Assembly: GCA_024643595.1 (NCBI GenBank)
Contig: JAHEMS010000280.1
Location: 1 to 5,352, forward strand
Origin: Bacteroidota bacterium
GTDB taxonomy: Bacteria; Bacteroidota; Bacteroidia; Cytophagales; Cyclobacteriaceae
Length of the DNA stretch: 5,352 nucleotides
Direction of reading: 5' to 3'
Shown here one piece after another: positions 1 to 5,352 of the stretch. Within the stretch, counting starts at the first letter, position 1, and the number at the start of each line of letters is the position of its first letter. The position numbers were made by a program, and so were the translations under genes. A model generated the notes under the pieces. It saw nothing but the letters and a program-made list of their open reading frames with translations, was not told where the DNA came from and did no database searches.

Positions 1-326
1 ATATCGACCAGTTGCATGTATTCAATTTTTATGTCACATCCTAATGCCTCCACAAACATATCATACCGAGTTGGGTTTGGATAGTAAGTGAGCTCATATT
101 CTCCACAGGGTAGGTTTTCTGGTTGAAGAAATCCTTGAGTAAGTATAAAATCTTTATTGATGAATGTTGCAATAGCAGGTTCGCCGACAGAGACAGTTAC
201 CACCAGATCAATCGGATCGGAAGGTAATAAGTCAAATCCTGCATGATTGATTACCTGCGGAGAAGTTTTTTGGGCGAGGCCAAAAAGGGGTATAGTTATT
301 AAAAAAATAGAGATTACTGTTCTCAT
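1..326 (-). CDS. Small secreted protein with T9SS type A sorting domain (3' end beyond left edge)
   Basis: The frame opens with ATG at 326-324 and stays open for 108 codons to the left edge, so the C-terminus is missing. Residues 1-18 form a Sec signal peptide (basic start, hydrophobic ISIFLITIPLFGLA, then AQK). Residues 44-69 read like the short repeat-like module common in small Bacteroidota secreted proteins (TVSVGEPAIATF, then ILTQGFLQP). Y82-P83-N84-P85-T86 is the hallmark opening of the T9SS type A C-terminal sorting domain. Such domains are usually about 70-80 residues, so roughly 45-50 residues are probably missing. By family knowledge the protein would cross the inner membrane by Sec and the outer membrane by T9SS, ending on the surface or outside the cell. 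Its specific function is unknown. It lies 61 nt downstream of crcB with no hairpin terminator between, so it may be read from the same transcript or from its own promoter. Confidence 0.82.
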   Translation of the reverse strand, partial: MRTVISIFLITIPLFGLAQKTSPQVINHAGFDLLPSDPIDLVVTVSVGEPAIATFINKDFILTQGFLQPENLPCGEYELTYYPNPTRYDMFVEALGCDIKIEYMQLVD

Positions 327-387
327 CAGGGTAAACGAAATGGCAACTTACAACATTAAGAAGATAGTTTAAAAAAATGTACTTTAA

Positions 388-765
388 TCAAATGTGTTCT
401 CCGGCAAACAGTCCTAAATACACGGCAAACACACAAAATAAGAGACTAAGTGCCACATAAGCAATCATTGAGAGGTTAAAGCCGCCTTGAATAAGATAAA
501 AAGTTTCATGGCTGAAGGTTGAAAATGTACTAAAACCGCCACAAAAGCCCACTGTCCAGAACAATCGGGCAGATGGTGAAAATAATTGTTTATGATCAGC
601 CAATCCAATTGTTATTCCTAGTATAAAGCACGCAATAATATTTACCAGCAATGTTCCATAGGGGAAATGATGATTATGTAAAGCACTGATCCAACGACCT
701 AATGAATAGCGTATCATACTTCCCAGACCGCCTCCAATAAACACCATGAGGAATGACCTGATCAT
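388..765 (-). CDS. crcB: Fluoride ion channel/exporter CrcB (Fluc family)
   Basis: This 125-residue protein has the usual CrcB length and four hydrophobic helices. It should form a dual-topology dimer in the inner membrane that lets cytoplasmic fluoride leak out and so protects against fluoride. Family signatures are present in order: GGGLGSMIRY (11-20) in helix 1, GTLLVN (37-42) with the pore asparagine N42, and GFCGGFSTFSTFSHE (73-87). In the last, F81 and F84 match the phenylalanine box and the surrounding Gly/Ser/Thr residues match the central sodium site and break in helix 3. One full gene is present rather than a split pair, which fits a homodimer. The ATG follows the stop of the upstream membrane-protein gene by 3 nt, so translation is probably coupled. 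No fluoride riboswitch is recognisable upstream. No key residue appears to be lost. Confidence 0.96.
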   Translation of the reverse strand: MIRSFLMVFIGGGLGSMIRYSLGRWISALHNHHFPYGTLLVNIIACFILGITIGLADHKQLFSPSARLFWTVGFCGGFSTFSTFSHETFYLIQGGFNLSMIAYVALSLLFCVFAVYLGLFAGEHI

Positions 766-768
766 TAC

Positions 769-1251
769 TTAAATGGGTGAGGATGGATTTTCTAGAATGG
801 TTCGTTCCACCTGTGTTAAGTTAAGATCGCTTGTAATTGTATATACGGATGGTCTTACCAGCAGGAACAACACAAGTACAATTGCCGTAAAGAGCAGAAA
901 AGAATTTGCACCCGTGATCAATGCGGCTACAGCGCCTACCAGGCCTGGCATTTCAAAACAGGCTGATCGAATAAGCACAGCAGTCTGATATTTCATTAAT
1001 TTATCCCGTAACGAAAGGGCAGGACTAATTGACGTCATCCATTGTTTGAAAATGAAATACCCAGCTCCTAATCCCGCTGGTAAAATTCCAAACAGGAGGT
1101 ATTGAAGCATCTGCGTCAATTCAGGATCAGAAGAAACAGCTCCTGATGTGTTCAAAAAAAATACAATGACACCGAACAAGGTCATCATCATGATCAATGA
1201 GAAATAGATCAGGTTCAAAGCTGAAAGAATACTTTTAGAGGTAGTGCTCAT
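769..1251 (-). CDS. Unrecognised four-helix inner-membrane protein
   Basis: I do not recognise this 160-residue protein as a named family. It has four likely transmembrane segments at about residues 11-33, 48-69, 90-112 and 116-132. The loop between helices 2 and 3 holds the basic stretch LRDKLMKYQ (81-89). Helix 3 carries charged residues in a hydrophobic setting (R95 and E100, followed by MPGLVG), and helix 4 ends in RPS (133-135). A soluble tail of about 25 residues follows (SDLNLTQVERTILENP). There is no signal peptide apart from helix 1. The buried charges and the GxxxG-like glycines in helix 2 (G60, G62, G64) suggest helix packing or assembly rather than a simple anchor, but that is inference. 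It lies 25 nt after plsC and 3 nt before crcB, so all three are probably co-transcribed. The ATG at 1251 is the only start giving a complete first helix. It is a real gene by context, but its function is unknown. Confidence 0.8.
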   Translation of the reverse strand: MSTTSKSILSALNLIYFSLIMMMTLFGVIVFFLNTSGAVSSDPELTQMLQYLLFGILPAGLGAGYFIFKQWMTSISPALSLRDKLMKYQTAVLIRSACFEMPGLVGAVAALITGANSFLLFTAIVLVLFLLVRPSVYTITSDLNLTQVERTILENPSSPI

Positions 1252-1276
1252 AATTGAAAATTACAAATAATTTATT

Positions 1277-2011
1277 TCAGGTACTATGTTCATTCATCAT
1301 CCGGATCATTTTTTCATACGTTCGATTTTTCAGATCCGCGGTGCTTTCACCCTCAATTAAAGGAATTTCTTTTCCTACTACTATTTTGATGCGACCGGGA
1401 CTGAGTTGAATTGTGCCGGGAGGCATTAATTGGCCAGCGCCAATAACCACCATAGGCAAAATTGTTTTTTGGGTATCCAATGCGATTCGAAAAGCACCGT
1501 CTTTAAAGGGCTGCATTATTTCTTTGCTTCGGTTTTGTGTGCCCTCAGGGAAAATCAAAATGTTGATGCCTAGAGCAAGAATCTCCTTGAGGTAATTGAT
1601 GCTCTTCTTGCGGCTTTCATTGCTACTTCTGTCAACCACGACACAGGTTGCTGTGGTGATCCATCCGAATACCGGAATTTTAAGAAGTTCTTTTTTAGCC
1701 AGTGGCCTGAACTGTCCTCGAATAGTCATGGCAATCCCTGGCAAATCCAAAAAAGAAGTATGATTACTAACAAAGATGTAGGATTTTCCTTTCTCAATAT
1801 TTTCGCGACCAATCATATCATACCGAATAAACGTGAGCATGCTAAACACCCACGACCAGGCTTTCATAAAAAAATAGGTAACGGATACTGCATGAGGCCC
1901 AAAGAATGCAGGGATAACAATACCTGGCAAGAACAGTAACATAAAAGAGGTGAATACCAGAAAAACCCAGAAGATGTATATGGTGGAGAATACTTTATTC
2001 AGCGTTTTCAA
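1277..2011 (-). CDS. plsC: 1-acyl-sn-glycerol-3-phosphate acyltransferase (PlsC/LPLAT family)
   Basis: This 244-residue protein has the typical PlsC length. It should transfer an acyl chain to the sn-2 position of lysophosphatidic acid, giving phosphatidic acid for membrane lipid synthesis at the inner face of the cytoplasmic membrane. The four family motifs are present in order: NHTSFLD (83-89), with the catalytic HX4D pair H84 and D89; the acceptor-binding region around GWITTATCVVVDR (116-128); IFPEGTQNRS (153-162), with the FPEGT substrate site; and ILPMVVIG (184-191) with its conserved proline. The N-terminus has a long hydrophobic stretch (about 11-38), as expected for a membrane-associated acyltransferase. 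The related ornithine-lipid enzyme OlsA has the same motifs, so exact substrate use is inferred. The ATG lies 23 nt downstream of the T tract of the preceding gene's terminator, and no good ribosome binding site is visible. Confidence 0.93.
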   Translation of the reverse strand: MKTLNKVFSTIYIFWVFLVFTSFMLLFLPGIVIPAFFGPHAVSVTYFFMKAWSWVFSMLTFIRYDMIGRENIEKGKSYIFVSNHTSFLDLPGIAMTIRGQFRPLAKKELLKIPVFGWITTATCVVVDRSSNESRKKSINYLKEILALGINILIFPEGTQNRSKEIMQPFKDGAFRIALDTQKTILPMVVIGAGQLMPPGTIQLSPGRIKIVVGKEIPLIEGESTADLKNRTYEKMIRMMNEHST

Positions 2012-2034
2012 TACAATTCAGATTTTTAAATGAG

Positions 2035-2071
2035 AAAAAAATTCCCGAAAGGTGACAAATCCTTTCGGGAA
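2035..2071 (-). terminator. Rho-independent terminator after the oxidoreductase gene
   Basis: An 11-bp perfect inverted repeat pairs 2042-2052 (TTCCCGAAAGG) with 2061-2071 around an 8-nt loop. On the minus strand the stem is followed at once by seven T (2041-2035). This is a classical intrinsic terminator oriented for leftward transcription, 46 nt past the oxidoreductase stop codon. It should separate the right-hand group of genes from plsC and the genes after it. Only 23 nt lie between the T tract and the plsC start. Confidence 0.93.
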
Positions 2072-2117
2072 CATAAAGCGTAAAAATCTATCCAGGGATT
2101 TTTCTCCTCAGAAAAAA

Positions 2118-3449
2118 TTATGAAAAATAATTCGTCTGACCAGGTACAGCCACAGGATAGAACCCATCCGCATTTGGCAATACCGGCGGTAAAGCATTGA
2201 AATCATATTTGGCCGGCTGGATATTCATGCCAGAATTCAATGCCTGATCGAATTCAACGATCTGTCCGGTATAAGTAGCTAATCTTCCAAGAATGGAAGT
2301 CATTGTACTTTTCGCTCCGTTTTCGGTGTCGTCATATTTGTATTCCTTTTTAGCGATAGCCGCAAAAAGTTCATCATGCTCGGTCTGATAAGGATTATTT
2401 TCTTTACTGCGATCATATTGGAAAAGTACTTTTCCTTTGCGGTCTGTAATGTTGGCAGCTCCGCAATAGATGTTTCCTTTTGTACCCATCATTAATTCGT
2501 CCACCTTACTCATTGTTCCTTTAATATGGCGGCATTGGCTATTTAGAATACTTCCATCAGCATAGGTAAATTCTACATAGTGATGATCGAAGATCTCACC
2601 ATATTCTTTACCCTTTCTCACTTCCCTTCCGCCCATACCTTGCGCCTTCACTGGGTAGCCTCCTTTGAACCAGTTGATTACATCTATATTGTGAATATGT
2701 TGTTCTGTGATATGATCTCCGCACAGCCAATTAAAATAATACCAATTGCGCATCTGGTATTCCATTTCAGTTTGATTGTATTTCCGAGGGTTCATCCACA
2801 CTCCTTCATTGTTCCACCAGGCTTGCGCGGAAACAATATCTCCGATCATTCCTTCTTTATATTTCTTATATAATTCACGATACGAGTTTTGGTAATGTCG
2901 TTGCAAACCAACAACTACATTTAATTTTTTCTGTCTTGCGATGACGGCCGCATCTAACACGCGCTTAATACCGGCAGGATCTGTGGCTACCGGTTTTTCC
3001 ATGAAAATCTGCTTCCCTTGGTTTACCGCTTCTTCAAAGTGAATAGGGCGAAAGCCAGGAGGGGTAGTGAGGATAACCACATCGGCTAATGCGATTGCTT
3101 TTTTATATCCGTCAAAGCCGACAAACTTATTTTCTTCTGGTACCGAAATTTTATCGGATACATTGCCATCTTCATTGTTGGGGTCGCTTAGTACTTTGAA
3201 GCAGCTATCCAAACGATCACGGAAAGCATCTGCCATGGCAACCAGTTTCACATTTTGTTTAGTCCGCATTGCCTGCATGGCAGCCCCTGTGCCCCGCCCT
3301 CCGCAGCCGATGAGCGCCACTCTGATGGAATCATCTGGTGAGGTGTTATAAAATTGAGCGTTGGAAACAAATGGAATGGCTGCCAGTGAACTGGCGATAA
3401 GAGATGTCTTCTTGACAAATTCTCTTCGTGATGAGTTGATATCTTTCAT
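2118..3449 (-). CDS. Tat-exported Gfo/Idh/MocA family NAD(P)-dependent oxidoreductase
   Basis: The 443-residue protein starts with a twin-arginine signal (SRREFVKK at 7-14, hydrophobic 16-28, then SNAQ), so it should be exported folded with its cofactor. The Rossmann domain begins at IRVALIGCGGRGTG (42-55), with the GxGxxG nucleotide loop at 48-53. EKP (151-153) is the family motif whose lysine is usually catalytic. The C-terminal domain carries GDHITEQHIHNIDVINW (244-260), where H251, H253 and D256 fit the conserved active-site His/Asp pattern. Length is normal for the exported subgroup common in Bacteroidota and Planctomycetes. The reaction is probably oxidation or reduction at a sugar or cyclitol, but the substrate cannot be read from the sequence. 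GH109 N-acetylgalactosaminidases share this fold and Tat export, yet I recall them having another sequence at EKP, so a dehydrogenase is favoured. It follows the SUMF1-domain gene by 30 nt and is closed by the terminator at 2035-2071. Confidence 0.92.
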   Translation of the reverse strand: MKDINSSRREFVKKTSLIASSLAAIPFVSNAQFYNTSPDDSIRVALIGCGGRGTGAAMQAMRTKQNVKLVAMADAFRDRLDSCFKVLSDPNNEDGNVSDKISVPEENKFVGFDGYKKAIALADVVILTTPPGFRPIHFEEAVNQGKQIFMEKPVATDPAGIKRVLDAAVIARQKKLNVVVGLQRHYQNSYRELYKKYKEGMIGDIVSAQAWWNNEGVWMNPRKYNQTEMEYQMRNWYYFNWLCGDHITEQHIHNIDVINWFKGGYPVKAQGMGGREVRKGKEYGEIFDHHYVEFTYADGSILNSQCRHIKGTMSKVDELMMGTKGNIYCGAANITDRKGKVLFQYDRSKENNPYQTEHDELFAAIAKKEYKYDDTENGAKSTMTSILGRLATYTGQIVEFDQALNSGMNIQPAKYDFNALPPVLPNADGFYPVAVPGQTNYFS

Positions 3450-3479
3450 GGGAAATAAAATTTTGGTCTTTACAATAGA

Positions 3480-4415
3480 TTACTTTAGGTACAAGTTATA
3501 AAACTTCTCAATTTCTTCCTTCGAAGGTTGTATGAGCGGTCGCACAATGCGAAAACCCACAAACATGCCATCCGTTAGCCACCATTTGCTCTTGGGGATC
3601 TGGGGGTCTCTTTTATTCCAGTCAGGATGAGAGGCAATCCGGTTAGCACAACGCAACTCTTGAATATCATCCATATAAGAGCCTCCTTTTACTGTTTTTG
3701 GATACTTGGAGCCTGGTATGGTATGAGGATTCTTGCTTTCAATAGTTTCATAGTAGTTGGCGGTATATTGATCAATGGTCCATTCGCTGAGATTTCCAAG
3801 CATATCATAAAGTCCCCATGCATTCGATTTTAATTGCCCAACATGATGGTATTTGCTACCGCTGTTATCCTTAAAGTATCCATATTCTTTTAGACTTTGA
3901 GCATCATTGCCAAACGGATAGGCAGTCTGGCTTCCTGCCCGGCAAGCATACTCCCACTCAGCTTCTGTTGGTAACCTAAAAAATATTCCGGTTTTCGAGT
4001 ACAGCCATTTGCAATACATGACTGCTGCGATATGGCTCATGCTGTTGGCAGGATGTTTTCCATCACGGCCCATACCCCAGGTGAGATCAATATATTGTGG
4101 GGTTGCCCGGGTGACTCCATCAATGGTTTTGCTTTGTGGTAATGAGGCATCCTTGAAATATAAATCCCATTCACCAAACGAAACTTCTTTTGCGCCCATC
4201 CAGAATGGAGAAAGTTCTACTTGTTGCTGTGGTCCTTCATCACCGTCGCGACCTCTTTCTGAAACGTGACTGCCAATCTTAAATTTCCCAGCTGGAATAG
4301 CCGACATCCTGAACGAGATCGCCGTTCCGGGAATCGATTGATCATAGGCCTTAAATTCCTGTGCCTTGATAGTACTTATAGGAAGTGCCAATAAGAGGAA
4401 GAGATATTTCCGCAT
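3480..4415 (-). CDS. Secreted SUMF1/FGE-fold protein lacking the catalytic cysteines
   Basis: The 311-residue protein has a Sec signal peptide (residues 1-18, cleavage probably after IKA before QE) with no lipobox cysteine, so it is probably periplasmic or secreted. The SUMF1 (formylglycine-generating enzyme-like) domain fills about 36-293. It shows IPAGKFKIGS (40-49), the acidic loop ERGRDGDEGP (53-62), PFWMGAKEVS (70-79), RLPTEAEWEYACRAG (147-161), GLYDMLGNLSEW (201-212), KGGSY (243-247) and the closing GFRIVRP (287-293). In true FGE two copper-binding cysteines follow the GGSYM segment. Here those positions are D249 and L254, and the only nearby cysteine is C256. Formylglycine formation is therefore unlikely; a binding or structural role, as in other degenerate members, is more plausible. 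An 18-residue tail follows the domain. No sulfatase gene is in the window. It lies 26 nt after the rRNA methyltransferase and 30 nt before the oxidoreductase, suggesting co-transcription with the latter. Confidence 0.9.
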   Translation of the reverse strand: MRKYLFLLLALPISTIKAQEFKAYDQSIPGTAISFRMSAIPAGKFKIGSHVSERGRDGDEGPQQQVELSPFWMGAKEVSFGEWDLYFKDASLPQSKTIDGVTRATPQYIDLTWGMGRDGKHPANSMSHIAAVMYCKWLYSKTGIFFRLPTEAEWEYACRAGSQTAYPFGNDAQSLKEYGYFKDNSGSKYHHVGQLKSNAWGLYDMLGNLSEWTIDQYTANYYETIESKNPHTIPGSKYPKTVKGGSYMDDIQELRCANRIASHPDWNKRDPQIPKSKWWLTDGMFVGFRIVRPLIQPSKEEIEKFYNLYLK

Positions 4416-4441
4416 AATTGAATATCAGTTTAGCATTAAAC

Positions 4442-5352
4442 TTAGTTTTTTCGTTTGATCAATGCCATATAAAACCCATCAAACCCATCGGATGGACGAA
4501 GCCATTTTTGATCCTGCAATTCAAATTTGTCTTTATGTGATAGCAAAAACTTCTCCACTTGTTTTTCATTTTCTGAAGGAAGTATACTACAGGTAGAGTA
4601 CACCATCAATCCGCCTGGCTTCAGCATCGTACTATAGTCCTCCAGTATATGTTGTTGTAATTCCTTCACGCGTCCGATGAAATCGGGTGTAAGTTTCCAT
4701 TTTGCATCCGGGTTTCGTTTAATTACTCCAAGTCCTGAGCAGGGAACATCCAGCAATAAGCGATCGGCCGAATTTTCTAATCGCTTGATCGTTTTGGAAG
4801 ACTCAATCACTCGAGGTTCTATGTTGCCGACACCAGCCCTGCGTGCGCGTTTCTTAAGTTCATCCAGTTTCCAGGCTTCGGTATCCATCGCAATAACCCG
4901 CCCCTTGTTTTTCATCAATGCGGCAAGGTGTAATGTCTTACCGCCTCCGCCAGCACAGGCATCAATGACACGCATGCCGGATTCAACCTGAAGGTATGGT
5001 GCGATAAGTTGTGAGCCCGCATCCTGAACTTCAAACAATCCATCCTTAAACTGCTGCCGTGTAAAAATATTCTGTCGCTGCTCCAGGATAAGCGCATCTG
5101 GAAATTCCATAGGAGCCTCGGTGTGTATATTTTCTTCATCATTAAGTTGCGACCGCAAATCGTTTCTGGATGTTTTCAATGTATTCACACGCAATACCAC
5201 TTTCGCCTCTTCATTTAAAGAGCTAAGTTCATTTTCCCATTCCATACCCAGCTCCTTCTCACACAATTCATCCAGCCAATCGGGAATGGATTCACGTACC
5301 TTACGGTCATTTTTAAGCCGCTCATAATTGGCTTCAATTTTTTTTCTGCTTA
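4442..5352 (-). CDS. rsmB: RsmB/NOP family rRNA (cytosine-C5) methyltransferase, 5' end beyond right edge
   Basis: The frame is open from its stop at 4442 to the right edge, giving 302 whole codons; the start is outside. A TTG at 5266 is not the start, because conserved-looking sequence continues upstream (ESIPDWLDELCEKELG). The protein is a SAM-dependent RNA m5C methyltransferase. It has VQDAGSQ before the SAM motif I DACAGGGGKT (about 4961-4932), an acidic motif II around MDTE, motif IV DVPCSGLG with the product-release cysteine, NPDAKW, and motif VI YSTCS with the nucleophilic cysteine at 4589-4591. Both catalytic cysteines are intact. By family knowledge the likely target is C967 of 16S rRNA, but paralogues such as RsmF-like enzymes share these motifs, so target and symbol are inferred. 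Family members are about 400 residues, so roughly 80-100 are missing. It is a cytoplasmic housekeeping enzyme that happens to lead the SUMF1/oxidoreductase pair, with 26 nt between. Confidence 0.9.
   Translation of the reverse strand, partial: SRKKIEANYERLKNDRKVRESIPDWLDELCEKELGMEWENELSSLNEEAKVVLRVNTLKTSRNDLRSQLNDEENIHTEAPMEFPDALILEQRQNIFTRQQFKDGLFEVQDAGSQLIAPYLQVESGMRVIDACAGGGGKTLHLAALMKNKGRVIAMDTEAWKLDELKKRARRAGVGNIEPRVIESSKTIKRLENSADRLLLDVPCSGLGVIKRNPDAKWKLTPDFIGRVKELQQHILEDYSTMLKPGGLMVYSTCSILPSENEKQVEKFLLSHKDKFELQDQKWLRPSDGFDGFYMALIKRKN

Noticed and set aside
327..387. Terminator or promoter between crcB and the T9SS cargo gene
   Set aside because: There is an A/T run at 371-377 but no stem before it, and no convincing TAnnTTTG/TTG pair at proper spacing.
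1252..1276. Fluoride riboswitch controlling the crcB group
   Set aside because: The 25-nt gap here and the 3-nt gap before crcB are too short, and no riboswitch-like fold was recognisable in the plsC leader.
2082..2103. Second hairpin (7-bp AT-rich stem AAAAATC/GATTTTT)
   Set aside because: The stem is mostly A-T and has no T tract of its own; the GC-richer hairpin at 2042-2071 explains termination better.
2580..3351. Plus-strand open frames inside the oxidoreductase gene (and similar ones elsewhere)
   Set aside because: They are antisense to well-recognised genes, show no family-like motifs and have no independent support.
3480..4415. Gliding-motility/T9SS protein GldJ or GldK
   Set aside because: Those share the SUMF1 fold but are lipoproteins; this one has a plain signal peptide without a lipobox cysteine and no gld neighbours.
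5264..5266. TTG as start of the rRNA methyltransferase
   Set aside because: The frame continues upstream to the window edge with family-like sequence (PDWLDEL), so the true start lies outside.

Overview
The window is a densely coded chromosomal stretch with every gene on the minus strand, so transcription runs from the right edge to the left. It looks like a member of the Bacteroidota, probably Cytophagales-like. The grounds are a small secreted protein with a type IX secretion (T9SS) sorting signal, moderately AT-rich DNA, starts without a clear Shine-Dalgarno sequence, and a Tat-exported Gfo/Idh/MocA oxidoreductase beside a secreted SUMF1-domain protein. The genus cannot be settled from this sequence.

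In transcription order, the right-hand group is: (1) an RsmB/NOP-type rRNA m5C methyltransferase whose 5' end lies beyond the right edge (4442-5352); (2) a secreted protein with a formylglycine-generating-enzyme (SUMF1) fold that lacks the catalytic cysteines (3480-4415); (3) a Tat-signal, NAD(P)-binding Gfo/Idh/MocA oxidoreductase (2118-3449). Gaps are 26 and 30 nt. A strong intrinsic terminator closes the group (hairpin 2042-2071, T tract 2041-2035).

The left-hand group is: (4) a PlsC-type 1-acyl-glycerol-3-phosphate acyltransferase (1277-2011); (5) an unrecognised four-helix membrane protein (769-1251); (6) the fluoride channel CrcB/Fluc (388-765); and, after 61 nt, (7) the first 108 codons of a small T9SS-sorted secreted protein that runs off the left edge (1-326). 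Genes 4-6 are separated by 25 and 3 nt and look like one transcript, all acting in or at the membrane.

Most of the window is ordinary housekeeping and envelope content. The points most worth a second look are the pairing of a degenerate SUMF1 protein with an exported oxidoreductase, the terminator sitting almost against the plsC start, and the unknown membrane protein tightly coupled to crcB. I saw no RNA genes, CRISPR arrays, insertion sequences, riboswitches or phage genes. No gap between genes exceeds about 110 bases.
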